DNA of 64,000 nt from Bradyrhizobium sp. BR 10289 (GCF_019455385.1 NZ_JACOFR010000030.1:1-64000), one strand, 5' to 3'. Positions 8,300 to 16,936 are shown, numbered from the stretch's first letter. Notes: generated by a model from the letters alone, not told the origin. Translations and numbers: made by a program.

Positions 8300-10183
8300 T
8301 TACACTTGAGCCTGGATCAACGTGTTCATCATGCTCTGCACCACCGACATCACATGCGCGTTGGCGGCATAGGCATTCTGGAGCTGGATCAGGTTCGACA
8401 TCTCCGAGTCCAGATTGACCTTGGCAGTCGAGTCGAACTTGGCCTGCAGCGTCGAGACCACGACGCTCTGGCCCTGCTGGAGCTGGGTCGCCTGCGTCGC
8501 CGCATTGCCCTGAACGCTGAGGAACTGCTGCAGGTAGTTCGAGACGCTGCCGGTGAAGGGCTGGTTCGCCGAGCCGAGGCCGGTCGTCGGCGAATAGGAG
8601 AACACCGTGCTGGTGAGCTGCGAGTAGAGATAGTCCGAGCGCGTGGTGTCGCCCGCGGGCGTCACCGGCGAGGTGTTGTAGACCGACAGCCTGGTCGGAT
8701 CGGCCACGAGCTGCGTGTTGACCGCGATGCGCCCGGCAAGGCCGGTCATCTGCGAGCCCGATGCGGTGATGGCGCCGGTATAGAGCGCCTGCCCGCCGTC
8801 GGTGAACAGCGGCAGTTGCGGATTGCCCGAGGTCAGCGACGAGATCGTCTTGGTGCTCGAGGCCGAATTGAGCTTGGCAAGGCCGCTGTTGTCATCGGTG
8901 ATGCGCAGCGTCGTGGCGGTGGCCGGCGACGGTGCGGCGGAGAATGTCAGGTGGGAGCCCGGCAGCGCCGTGTTGAGTGCCGAGGCGATCGCGCCCATGC
9001 CGCCGGAGAAGTTCACGCCGATCCGCATCGGATTGGCGCCGGTCGCGTTCTGCAGCGGCAGCGCCGCCGGATCGGTCACGTTGACGAGCGTGACCTGGCG
9101 CTGGGTGTTGGTCGTCGTGTCGGTGTAGGTGAGGTTGACGGTGTTGCCCGGTTGCGCGCCGGCCAGATCGATGTCGAAACCGGCCGGCGGGCCGGAGACC
9201 GTGCTGCCCGCCGTGGTCTTGTCGGACAACGCGCTCGACATCGTCGCCGCGAGCTGGTCGATCTGGTTCTGCGCCTGCACCAGCGTCTGGTCGCGCAGCT
9301 TCAGATCGGCCGCGATCTGGCCCGAGGAGACCACGTTGTTGGCGACGACGTCGACCGACGATCCGTTCGGCAGCGTGATGTTGAGCGCACCGACGCCGGA
9401 CTTGGCAGGATCGATATTGTAGAGCGAGGTCGCCGAGAGCGCGCCGGCAGAAGCAAAGGTGAATTGCGAGGCCAGGCCGGCGCCGACCAGCTGGATGCCG
9501 GTCGTGGTGTAGATGTTGGCCTGGTTCGAGCCGTCGGTGGTGACGCGGACGTCGACATATTTCGACAGTGTGTTGATGGCCTGGTCGCGCTGGTCCATCA
9601 GCGTTGCGGCCGAGGGATCGTTCGCCGACAGGCCCTGGAGCTTGGTGTTGATGTCGGCGACCTTCTGCATCGCAGCGTTGGCCTGCTGCGCCGAGGTGCC
9701 GAGATCCTGCTCGACATTGGAGCGCAGCGACTGGATGCCCCTGGTGGTGACGTTGAGTTGCGTCGCCAGCGCCTGCGCCGCGCCGAGGGCAACGGTCTGC
9801 GCGGACGACGCGCCGGCGCTGGTCGACAGCGCCTGAAGCGAAGTGGTGAAATTGTTCAGCGCGGTTTCGAGCGTGCCGCTGTTGCCGGGCGTGCCATAGA
9901 CATTCTGAAGCTGCTTCAGGATGTTGGCCATCTGGTCGGCGTAGCCGCTGCCGCCGGTCTCGGTGCGCAGCTGGTTCAGCACGTAAGTATCGAGCTCGCG
10001 GCTGACGCCGGTCGTCATCGCCGTCGAGCCGAAGTCGCCGGTGGTGACCTCGATCTGGTTCGGCGTCTGGACGACGTAACCCGGCGTCTGCGAATTGGCG
10101 ACGTTCGAAGAGACGATCGAGAGCGCGGCCTGGTTGGCACGCAGACCGCTCATCGCGCTGGCAAGGGCTGAACTCAAACCCAT
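8300..10183 (-). CDS. flgK: Flagellar hook-associated protein FlgK (HAP1)
   Basis: FlgK caps the hook and binds FlgL. The 627-residue protein has the rod/hook-family N-terminal motif (MGLSSALASAMSGLRANQAA...VSSNVANSQTPGYV) and the C-terminal coiled segment (SEMSNLIQLQNAYAANAHVM) shared by FlgK, FlgE and FlgG. A long heptad region and heterogeneous Ser/Thr-rich beta domains lie between. The gene sits between flgE (36 bp upstream) and flgL (21 bp downstream), the standard hook order. The start at 10183 follows GGTAAGTCCAC and opens with the correct family N-terminus, so no longer start is needed. Confidence 0.96.
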   Translation of the reverse strand: MGLSSALASAMSGLRANQAALSIVSSNVANSQTPGYVVQTPNQIEVTTGDFGSTAMTTGVSRELDTYVLNQLRTETGGSGYADQMANILKQLQNVYGTPGNSGTLETALNNFTTSLQALSTSAGASSAQTVALGAAQALATQLNVTTRGIQSLRSNVEQDLGTSAQQANAAMQKVADINTKLQGLSANDPSAATLMDQRDQAINTLSKYVDVRVTTDGSNQANIYTTTGIQLVGAGLASQFTFASAGALSATSLYNIDPAKSGVGALNITLPNGSSVDVVANNVVSSGQIAADLKLRDQTLVQAQNQIDQLAATMSSALSDKTTAGSTVSGPPAGFDIDLAGAQPGNTVNLTYTDTTTNTQRQVTLVNVTDPAALPLQNATGANPMRIGVNFSGGMGAIASALNTALPGSHLTFSAAPSPATATTLRITDDNSGLAKLNSASSTKTISSLTSGNPQLPLFTDGGQALYTGAITASGSQMTGLAGRIAVNTQLVADPTRLSVYNTSPVTPAGDTTRSDYLYSQLTSTVFSYSPTTGLGSANQPFTGSVSNYLQQFLSVQGNAATQATQLQQGQSVVVSTLQAKFDSTAKVNLDSEMSNLIQLQNAYAANAHVMSVVQSMMNTLIQAQV

Positions 10184-10219
10184 GTGGACTTACCCGCCTT
10201 TGGTTACGTCGCGCGCCGA

Positions 10220-12472
10220 TCAGCGCAACACGTTCAGGAGGTCCTGCACCATCGAATTCGCCGTCGTGATCACCTTGGTATTGGCCGAATAGGCCTGCTG
10301 GGTCACGATCAGCTTGGTGAATTCGTCGGCGATGTCGGTGTTCGAGCCTTCCAGCGACGAGCCGCTGATGGAGCCCGAGGCGCCGTCGATCGCAGGTCCC
10401 GACTGCTCGGTCGCGGCATAAGCGCCGCCGTCGAGCGCCTTCAGGTAGTTGGTGCCGTTGAAGTGCGACAAGGACACCTGCGCAAGATCGAGGTTCTGGC
10501 CGTTGGAGAAGGTGCCGACCACGAGGCCGTTGTTGTTGACGGCGACCGAGCGAAGCTGACCCGCGGCGTAGCCGTTCTGGGTGATGGTGTTGATGGTCAC
10601 CGCGCCGCTGGTCGAGGCGTATTGCGTCAGCCCGCCCGAAGAAATGTTGAAGGCGACCGAGCCGAGCGACTGGCCGCTGACGCTGACATTGTTGATGGTG
10701 ATGCCTGATCCGCTCGGCGAAGTCAGCGAGCCGTCCGCGGCGAAGGTGAAGGCCTGTCCGGTATTGACCCAGCCGACCGTGGTGCCGGTGGCATTCGGGT
10801 CGGTCTGGTAGAACAGGTTCCAGGTATCGGAATGGCCGGTGCCCAGCGAGGCGCTGTCGGTCTTGGCCCAGCGCAATTGCATGTTCACCGGGGTGCCGGC
10901 TGCGTTGTACGCGGTCACCGCGCCGCCGCTGATCGATTCCTTGGTGAAGGTCGCGATGTCGTTGCCGATCACGCCGCCGGTGCCGGCGGTGCCGCCGCCG
11001 TCGCGGTTCTTGGTGATGGTCGAGGTGAAGCCGAGCGCCGCGAAGGCCGCACTGTTGGAGCTCGACACCGACAGGTTGGAGACGGTGCCGGTGTTCAGCG
11101 TGATCACGCCGCCGCTGCTGACCGACGATCCCGACGCGCCGGACAGCGCATCGATCTTGCCGAGCAAGGTCGTGATGTTGTCGGTGATGTTGATCTGGTT
11201 CGCGCCGGACGCGCCCGAGGCCATGAAGGTCAGCGTCTGACCGTCGACGGTGATGGTGTCACCTGCGGCGAAACCCGAGGAGAGCACCTCGGCGCCGCCG
11301 GCAGTCGCCGAACCGCTCAGCACCGTGGCGCCGGTGATCGCGGGCGAGGACAGCACGTTGCCGCCGCGCGTCACGCTGCTGATGCCCAGCGCCGTTGCCG
11401 CCGTGCCGCTGTTGACCGCCACGTCGACGCCGGTACCGGTCGAGATCTGGATGTTGCCGCTGGCGGAGAGCGACGCCGTGACGCCCGCGCCGCCCGCGGT
11501 CTGGATCGCGTTCAGGATGCTGGCCACCGTCGCCGTCGTGCCCGCGCCGAGACCGATCGTGGTGTTGCTGCCGGTCGTCGTGACGGTCGTGCCGCCGTTG
11601 AAAGTGATCGTGTTGCCGTTGATGGTCAGGGTCTGGCCGCTCAATGCGGTGAGGATGCTGGAGGCCAGATGCGTGCCGACGGTGTTGTCGAGGGAGGTGC
11701 TGGTCGAGGCCACCGCGGACGAGTTGTTCTGGAGCGCAACCGTGCCCGTTCCCGTCGTCGACGAATAGGCCGAGCGCAGATTGCCGGTCGCGGCCGCACC
11801 GGACACGGTCGCATTGGTGTAGGGCGCTGGCGGTGTGCCGACCGGCAGCGGGTTGGCGGTGAAGTCCGACGGGTTGAGGCCGCCGGCCGCCAGCAGCGTA
11901 CCGCTCGCCGCGGTCGAGCTCGCCGCCGTGTTCGGCACGCTCGGCAGGTTTGCCGCATACTGGATCGAGGTGGTCGCCTGCGCCGGGATGAAGTTGTTCT
12001 GGAATTTCAGGACAGTGGCGACGTTACCGGTCGGATTGCCGGTCTTGGGGTCGACCGTGGTGCCCATCAGGTAGTAGCCGGCGCCGTTGACCAGATTGCC
12101 GTTGGCATTGAGCTGGAAGTCGCCGCGGCGGGTGTAGTAGGTGACGCCGCTGAACACCGGCACGTTATCGACGACGCCGGTCGCCTTCTGGATCGAGAAG
12201 AAGCCGTCGCCGGTGATCGCCATGTTGGTGGCGACCGTAGAGGACGAGATCGTGCCCTGCGTGGTGATGGTAGCCTTGGCGTTGGCCGTGACGCCGCCCG
12301 CGACCTGCTTGCTCGGCACCGAGGCGTCGGGAATGAGATCGACGAAGCTGGTGCCGATGCCCTTGTAACCGGTGGTGGATGAGTTCGCGATGTTGCCGGA
12401 AATGTTCTGCAGCGCGTAGGACTGCGCCTGCAGGCCACCCACCGAGGTGTTCATTGCATCGAAGATACCCAT
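10220..12472 (-). CDS. flgE: Flagellar hook protein FlgE, enlarged
   Basis: FlgE polymerises into the flexible hook. The 750-residue protein has canonical ends: N-terminal MNTSVGGLQAQSYALQNISG...ANSSTTGYKG and C-terminal SLEGSNTDIADEFTKLIVTQ followed by a coiled helix. Its length is well above the roughly 400 residues of enterobacterial FlgE. The extra mass is a Gly/Ser/Thr/Ala-rich central region holding a DUF1522-type module (about nt 11015-11345) that matches one in FlgL. Upstream of the ATG at 12472 is GGAGAC. It is the first gene of the minus-strand run that continues through flgK and flgL to the PLP/ATP-grasp genes, so its promoter (12,480-12,600) probably drives all seven. Confidence 0.96.
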   Translation of the reverse strand: MGIFDAMNTSVGGLQAQSYALQNISGNIANSSTTGYKGIGTSFVDLIPDASVPSKQVAGGVTANAKATITTQGTISSSTVATNMAITGDGFFSIQKATGVVDNVPVFSGVTYYTRRGDFQLNANGNLVNGAGYYLMGTTVDPKTGNPTGNVATVLKFQNNFIPAQATTSIQYAANLPSVPNTAASSTAASGTLLAAGGLNPSDFTANPLPVGTPPAPYTNATVSGAAATGNLRSAYSSTTGTGTVALQNNSSAVASTSTSLDNTVGTHLASSILTALSGQTLTINGNTITFNGGTTVTTTGSNTTIGLGAGTTATVASILNAIQTAGGAGVTASLSASGNIQISTGTGVDVAVNSGTAATALGISSVTRGGNVLSSPAITGATVLSGSATAGGAEVLSSGFAAGDTITVDGQTLTFMASGASGANQINITDNITTLLGKIDALSGASGSSVSSGGVITLNTGTVSNLSVSSSNSAAFAALGFTSTITKNRDGGGTAGTGGVIGNDIATFTKESISGGAVTAYNAAGTPVNMQLRWAKTDSASLGTGHSDTWNLFYQTDPNATGTTVGWVNTGQAFTFAADGSLTSPSGSGITINNVSVSGQSLGSVAFNISSGGLTQYASTSGAVTINTITQNGYAAGQLRSVAVNNNGLVVGTFSNGQNLDLAQVSLSHFNGTNYLKALDGGAYAATEQSGPAIDGASGSISGSSLEGSNTDIADEFTKLIVTQQAYSANTKVITTANSMVQDLLNVLR

Positions 12473-12590
12473 AACTTTGTCTCCAAATCCGATCTCGGCG
12501 GCCGGTCGACCATGGCCGCAGTCGAAGGAGACAGTCGCAAGGGCTATGCCAATGCGGGTATTCTCATGAAATCAATGACTTAAATAGGAA

Positions 12591-12614
12591 TGCCCCGGTC
12601 CGATGACCGGGGCA
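12591..12614. terminator. Hairpin between flgE and msrB
   Basis: A 10-bp perfect stem (TGCCCCGGTC and GACCGGGGCA) around a 4-base loop, downstream of msrB and upstream of flgE. There is no strong U-tract, so it may be a weak terminator or a REP-like element. Two direct CAATTGCCGGG repeats follow at 12616-12643. Confidence 0.5.
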
Positions 12615-12651
12615 CAATTGCCGGGCCGGCAACAATTGCCGGGAAACCATA

Positions 12652-12699
12652 GCGTTTTCGAGCGAAGTGGGGCCCGGGTCGCGTGAAGAAAACGCGTCA
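12652..12699. repeat. GCGTTTTC...GAAAACGCGTC repeat, copy 2
   Basis: Same element as at 1097, just downstream of the msrB stop codon. The central part reads GCGAAGTGGGGCCCGGGTCG and the closing arm is GAAAACGCGTCA. Confidence 0.85.
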
Positions 12700-12710
12700 C
12701 ATAAAGAGCC

Positions 12711-13223
12711 TTACGTTGCCGACGCCGCCGCCGGGTGGAACACCAGCCCAAAACCGTCGATGCAGTAGCGCAGGCCGGTCGGCTTGGGACCATCGTCGAA
12801 GACGTGGCCGAGATGGCCGCCGCAGCGCCGGCAATGCACCTCGGTACGCAGCATGCCGTAGGTGCGGTCCTCGGTCTTGCCGACATTGCCCTCGATCGGC
12901 TGGTAGAAGCTCGGCCAGCCGGTGCCGCTCTCGAACTTGGTGTCGGACGCAAACAGCGGCAGGTCGCAGCCGGCGCAGGCGAAAATGCCCTTGCGGTGTT
13001 CCTTCAGCAGCGGGCTGGAGCCCGGCCGCTCGGTGCCGTGATTGCGCAGGATCTCATATTGCTGCGGCGTCAGCTGGGCGCGCCACTCGGCCTCCGTCTT
13101 CGTGATCTCGAACGTCTCCGCGGCCTTCTCGCCAGCCTCGGCAGGTGTCCCGTTCAGCCAGCGGAAGGCCGAAAGGCCGAACAGGCCGGCGACGGTGGTC
13201 AGCAGGATGCGGCGGTCTAACAT
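12711..13223 (-). CDS. msrB: Peptide-methionine (R)-S-oxide reductase MsrB, exported
   Basis: MsrB reduces the R-epimer of methionine sulfoxide in oxidised proteins. The 170-residue protein carries both zinc CxxC pairs (CAGC and CRRC), the SGTGWPSFYQP signature, and RYCIDG with the catalytic cysteine. The N-terminus MLDRRILLTTVAGLFGL is a twin-arginine-like or Sec-like signal followed by a mature domain starting near TFEITKTEAEW, so it probably acts in the periplasm, unlike the common cytosolic MsrB. The ATG at 13223 is preceded by GGAGAATGAG. A longer start nine codons upstream would bury the signal and is less likely. It appears monocistronic. Confidence 0.93.
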   Translation of the reverse strand: MLDRRILLTTVAGLFGLSAFRWLNGTPAEAGEKAAETFEITKTEAEWRAQLTPQQYEILRNHGTERPGSSPLLKEHRKGIFACAGCDLPLFASDTKFESGTGWPSFYQPIEGNVGKTEDRTYGMLRTEVHCRRCGGHLGHVFDDGPKPTGLRYCIDGFGLVFHPAAASAT

Positions 13224-13309
13224 CTCATTCTCCGTGCGCGGGAAATCCACGCCCTGAGATACGGGTTCTAACGGCCGACGTTACACGTCCGGGCGGAGTT
13301 TTTCTCCAC

Positions 13310-14791
13310 TTATTGCGAGACAGTGTGGTCCGGCGTGACCGGTTCCGGTGCCTGTGCCTGTGCTCCCCGCGCCGCCGGTTCCGGCGGGGCCGGCCGCGGC
13401 CTGACACTTGACCGGACATCTGGCGGCGGCCGGCGCGGGCCGGTGCCGGCGGCCCGGTTGGCTTCGGCGAGGCGCGCCTCGCGCTCCCGGTCCTTGATCC
13501 TGGCACGCTCGCGGTAGCGGGCGAGCGAGCCCGCGGCGGCCGAGCTCGCCCTGCTCCAGATCCCGACCAGCTGGCCCGCGACCCGCCCGGTGGCGCCGCC
13601 CGCCCAGACCAGTTCGAACGGCGAGAACAGCTTCCAGCGGTCGTCGCCCCACAAGATGCTGCGCGCGATCATCTGCCCGGCCATGGCGGAGGTGTTCATG
13701 CCCTGACGGCCAAACCCGCTCGCCACCCACAGGCCTTTGCGCAGCTGGCCGATCTGCGGCATGCCGTGCACGGTCTGGCCGGTGGCGCCGCCGAAGGTCT
13801 CGGCGATCTCGACATTGCCGAGTTCGGGGAAAATCGACCGGATCCGCCGCTTGATGCTGCCCGCGAAACGCTGCGGACGGGCGGCCCAGGTGGTCTCCGG
13901 GCTCTCCCACATCAAGCGGTCGCCGTCGACGACGCGGAAATGGTCGACCCCGTCGGAATCCATCACCGATCCCTTGAAGGCGATGATCTCGCGCACGCGC
14001 TCGCCGAGCGGTGCGGTGATGCCGGCATAGCGCCACACCGGCAGCAATGTCTCCGACAGGCGCCGCAGGGGCGCGCCGAGATGGATATTTCCCGCCAGCA
14101 CGATATGGGTGGCGCGCAGCCGCGCGGAGGGCGTGACGATGCGCTTGCGGATGCCGGAATGATCGATGCTGACGACCGGCGTATCCTCGAAGATGCGGGC
14201 TCCCGCCCGCCGCGCCAGCGCCGCAAGGCCATGCACATATTTGCGGCCGTCGACCTGGAACGCCTTGGGATAGTAGACGCCGTGGAAGTAATGATCGGTC
14301 TTGAGCGCCTCGCGGACGCGATCGACCTGCCAGCCCTCGACCTCGGTGTCGAAATCCTCGTTCAACATCTGGAGCCGGCTGATCAGCCGGTCGCCGGCAT
14401 CGACGTTGGAGACTTCCAGCACGCCGTCGCTGAGCCCGATGCCGGGCATGTTCTCTTCGCTGGCGTTGGCGCGGACGAACTCGGCCCCCTCCTTCGACAG
14501 CGTCCACAATTCGCGCGCGTCCTCGAAACCGATCCGCTCGATCAGGTCGGCGAGCGGCAGCGCAAAGCCCGGCATCACGGTGCCGAGCTGGTTGCCGGAG
14601 GCATTCCAGCCGATATGACGCCCCTCGAGCACCGCGACGCTGGCCCCGAGCCGGGCCGCCTCCAGCGCGATCGAGAGCCCCGCGAGCCCTGCCCCGATCA
14701 CGCAAATGTCGGCGTCGAGATCGAACGACAGCCGCGCACGCTCGCGAAAGCCGGCTTCTTCTTGGGACACGCTTGTGAAAGTCTCGCTCAT
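13310..14791 (-). CDS. FAD-dependent amine/amino-acid oxidoreductase (DAO family)
   Basis: A D-amino-acid-oxidase-family flavoenzyme of 493 residues. It has the N-terminal Rossmann FAD site DADICVIGAGLAGLSIALEA (about 26-45) with the acidic strand end VAVLEG, and the C-terminal FAD loop LWVASGFGRQGMNTSAMAGQ (about 373-392). The GWNASGNQLG segment resembles gamma-glutamylputrescine oxidase or glycine oxidase relatives. A Pro/Arg/Ala-rich tail of about 70 residues after the catalytic domain is unusual and probably disordered. The substrate, probably a secondary or N-substituted amine, cannot be fixed. It is divergent from the phosphatase gene at 14885 and shows no operon partner. Confidence 0.88.
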   Translation of the reverse strand: MSETFTSVSQEEAGFRERARLSFDLDADICVIGAGLAGLSIALEAARLGASVAVLEGRHIGWNASGNQLGTVMPGFALPLADLIERIGFEDARELWTLSKEGAEFVRANASEENMPGIGLSDGVLEVSNVDAGDRLISRLQMLNEDFDTEVEGWQVDRVREALKTDHYFHGVYYPKAFQVDGRKYVHGLAALARRAGARIFEDTPVVSIDHSGIRKRIVTPSARLRATHIVLAGNIHLGAPLRRLSETLLPVWRYAGITAPLGERVREIIAFKGSVMDSDGVDHFRVVDGDRLMWESPETTWAARPQRFAGSIKRRIRSIFPELGNVEIAETFGGATGQTVHGMPQIGQLRKGLWVASGFGRQGMNTSAMAGQMIARSILWGDDRWKLFSPFELVWAGGATGRVAGQLVGIWSRASSAAAGSLARYRERARIKDREREARLAEANRAAGTGPRRPPPDVRSSVRPRPAPPEPAARGAQAQAPEPVTPDHTVSQ

Positions 14792-14884
14792 GCCCTTTTC
14801 TTAAAGGACCGGTCAGGCGCTTGTCACCTTATGCTCAGGCCGCAGCTGTAGATTATCCTGGATGTGGAACGATTCGAGAATGCC

Positions 14885-15421
14885 ATGCGCCGTTTGATGC
14901 TGCTGCGTCACGCCAAGACCGAGACTGACGCGCCGAGCGGCCGTGACCAGGACCGCCGCCTCGACGACCGCGGCCACAAGGACGCGGCCGTGATCGGCGA
15001 CTGGATCGCCACCCATCCGCCCTTTCCCGAGGCCGTGCTGGTGTCGCACGCCGTCCGTGCCCGGCAGACCTGGGACATGGCCTGGGAGACGATGAAGGAC
15101 CGCGTCCCGGCGCCTGAGGTCGAGGTGCTGCCGGAACTCTATGGCGCCGATCCCGCCCAGATCCTGGAGACCATTCGCACTGCAACCGCCCCGCGCGACC
15201 CGAAGCAGCTGCTGCTGGTCGCCCACAATCCCGGCATGCACGAGGCCGTCTTGATGCTGATGGGCAGCGGCGATCCCGCCGGCGCCAAGGCGCTCGCCGA
15301 CAATCTGCCCACGGCGGGGCTTGCGATCCTCGACTTTGACGTCAAGGATTGGGGGGACGTGGCCTACCGCCGCGGCAAACTGGTGCTGTTCGTCAGCCCC
15401 AAATTGCTTCGATCAGGTTGA
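14885..15421 (+). CDS. SixA-like histidine phosphatase
   Basis: A small histidine-phosphatase-superfamily protein of 178 residues. It starts MRRLMLLRHAKTE, containing the catalytic RHG-like motif LRHAKT with the phospho-accepting histidine, and has the second histidine in LLVAHNPGMHE. Internal RRLDDRGHKDA and SHAVRARQTW match SixA phosphohistidine phosphatases, which dephosphorylate Hpt domains or phosphocarriers. The ATG at 14885 is preferred over a GTG seven codons upstream because it begins at the family N-terminus. The universal stress gene follows 49 bp downstream on the same strand. Its target is unknown; the Hpt protein at 47895 is one possible substrate class, but there is no direct link. 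Confidence 0.88.
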   Translation: MRRLMLLRHAKTETDAPSGRDQDRRLDDRGHKDAAVIGDWIATHPPFPEAVLVSHAVRARQTWDMAWETMKDRVPAPEVEVLPELYGADPAQILETIRTATAPRDPKQLLLVAHNPGMHEAVLMLMGSGDPAGAKALADNLPTAGLAILDFDVKDWGDVAYRRGKLVLFVSPKLLRSG

Positions 15422-15470
15422 TCGCGCGACGGGCCGGCAAGACGTCCTGACCGGAAGACTGGAGGCGCAG

Positions 15471-15896
15471 ATGTTCAAGTCCATCCTCGTGCCGATCGAC
15501 CTCGCCGACACCGATCTCGCCAAGCCCGCGATCGCGACCGCGGCCACGCTGTCGCAGACCTGGGGCGGATCGATCCGCCTGCTCAACGTGCTGCCGATGA
15601 CCCCGGTGATGCTGGCCGAATACGTCCCGGCCGATTTCGACGAACAGCAGCGCCAGACCTCGGAGGAAGCGCTCGCCATCGTCGCGCGCGAGTCGGGCAT
15701 CGAGGCGGGCCACATCTCCAGCGTGGTGCGCCAGGGCGGCATCTACCACGAGATCCTGGAGGAAGCCGTGCATATGAAGGCCGATTTGATCGTGATGACC
15801 TCGCACCGGCCGGCGATGCGCACCTACTTCCTCGGCTCCAACGCCGGACATGTCGTGCGTTACGCGAAGTGCTCGGTGCTGGTGGTGAGGCATTGA
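15471..15896 (+). CDS. Universal stress protein (UspA family)
   Basis: A 141-residue single-domain Usp protein. It opens MFKSILVPIDLADTDLAKPA and ends in the nucleotide-loop region LGSNAGHVVRYAKCSVLVVR, close to the G-2X-G-9X-G(S/T) ATP motif but with Asn/Ala substitutions that leave ATP binding uncertain. TVL-type and DLIVMTSH motifs are present. The start at 15471 follows GGAGGCGCAG, a strong Shine-Dalgarno. It is probably co-transcribed with the SixA-like phosphatase. Usp proteins help survival under starvation or oxygen stress; the specific role is unknown. Confidence 0.92.
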   Translation: MFKSILVPIDLADTDLAKPAIATAATLSQTWGGSIRLLNVLPMTPVMLAEYVPADFDEQQRQTSEEALAIVARESGIEAGHISSVVRQGGIYHEILEEAVHMKADLIVMTSHRPAMRTYFLGSNAGHVVRYAKCSVLVVRH

Positions 15897-15917
15897 AGGC
15901 AGCTCCGAACGCAGTCC

Positions 15918-16004
15918 GTAGCCCGGATGGAGCGCAGCGCAATCCGGGGCCGCTATATCCGCGTGGATGGATTCCCGGATTACGCTTCGCTCCATCCGGG
16001 CTAC
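15918..16004. repeat. GTAGCCCGGATGGAGC palindromic repeat
   Basis: An inverted repeat whose left arm begins GTAGCCCGGATGGAGCGCAG and whose right arm ends CTTCGCTCCATCCGGGCTAC. The arms are about 25 bp and imperfect, with a spacer of about 35 bp. This is a common intergenic palindrome type in rhizobial genomes. Confidence 0.8.
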
Positions 16005-16418
16005 GAGATCTTGCGTTGCCCGACAGGGCAAAACACCCAACATGGACGTCAATCCACCGCGCCAAAAATATTCCACTTTACCGAAATTCGGAAATGACGT
16101 AGACATCGCCGCAACCCGGCCCATGGAAGAGGGCGTATCGCGATCGTCACGAACGCGGGCTGGGGGGCGGTGGACGTGGGTCACATCGGCGCAAAGGGTT
16201 TTGCAGGGCGGGCAACCGTGAGCAGGATACCTCGCGCACACGACCGGTGCGATCTCGCGTACGGCAAAATCGTGTGGTCCTGGCGCCCGGGGTCTGTGCG
16301 CCAAGTCTTGTGGTGATGCGGCGGCCCTACCGGGCACGCGCATCAGTCATCGGCAAGGCGACGGGGGCAATAGTGCAACGCTCCCCGGGGAGAGCACGAC
16401 ATAAGCCGTAAAACCACT

Positions 16419-16533
16419 GCGCAGGGAAGGCCGGATGTTGAGGCCACACCTGTATGCCGCTGTGCAAATTCTCGTTGCTACCTACCGCACAGTGGACCGT
16501 GGGTGCCCGGCCGGCACTCGGTCTTCCCTGCGC
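16419..16533. repeat. Long-armed inverted repeat, possible structured transcript
   Basis: The arms GCGCAGGGAAG (16419-16429) and CTTCCCTGCGC (16523-16533) are perfect complements enclosing about 93 bp that contain further short GC-rich complements (GCCGG and CCGGC). The flanks are AT-poor with no coding signal. I recall sequence of this kind as a recurring Bradyrhizobium intergenic element, but cannot verify that here. Confidence 0.55.
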
Positions 16534-16653
16534 CCTTTTCCAATCGAGGGCGGAGCAATGAAGCAAAGCTCGGGCGAGATGCGCCGCGAGAGCGCGAAAG
16601 TGTGTCTGCAATGAAGATGCGAATTGATGGAGCGGCGCTCGCGCTCCAAGCAC

Positions 16654-16771
16654 CGTCATTGCGAGGAGCCCTTGCGACGAAGCAATCCAGAGTCTTACCG
16701 CAGAGGCATTCTGGATTGCTTCCGCCTTCGCTAAGGCTTCGGCGGACAAGTCGCTGCGCTCGCAACGACGG
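16654..16771. repeat. CGTCATTGCGAG repeat, copy 1
   Basis: The outer arms CGTCATTGCGAG and CTCGCAACGACG pair imperfectly. An inner pair, GAAGCAATCCAGA and TCTGGATTGCTTC (the right arm starting TCTGGATTGC), is nearly perfect. The same element recurs at 30152 and 54617. This copy carries an extra internal segment (CCGCCTTCGCTAAGGC) within its right half. Confidence 0.85.
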
Positions 16772-16799
16772 CGGAGGGAGTTGCGCGATAACTCAGGTC

Positions 16800-16936
16800 T
16801 CGTGCCCCGGACGCAGCGCAGCGTCTCTTCGACGATGCGCTGCAGAGCCGGGGTCCATGTCACGGCGCGCCGTATGGCTTCCTGGGTCCCGGCTCTGCGC
16901 AGCAGCGTAAGAACGCTGCAGCGCGTCCGGGACACA
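16800..16936. repeat. GTGCCCCGGACGCAGCGCAG repeat, copy 1
   Basis: A 135-bp palindromic element with outer arms GTGCCCCGGACGC and GCGTCCGGGACAC and an inner pair (GCTGCAGAGCCGGGGTCC and GGGTCCCGGCTCTGCGCAGC). A close copy is at 54460-54595 and a degenerate one at 61338-61450. It overlaps the region just downstream of the DUF1127 gene stop. Confidence 0.85.

Noticed and set aside
6620..10171. A 1,183-codon plus-strand frame antisense to flgL and flgK
   Set aside because: Arg-rich composition with no domains; produced by codon bias in the opposite strand. The flg genes on the minus strand are unmistakable.
15393..16343. A 316-codon minus-strand frame across the universal stress gene and the gene desert
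   Set aside because: It is antisense to Usp for half its length and runs through palindromic repeats; no protein-like composition.
16327..16935. Possible small genes in the repeat-rich desert
   Set aside because: Frames there run through the palindromic repeats and have Cys/Arg-rich composition; no start signal or family match.
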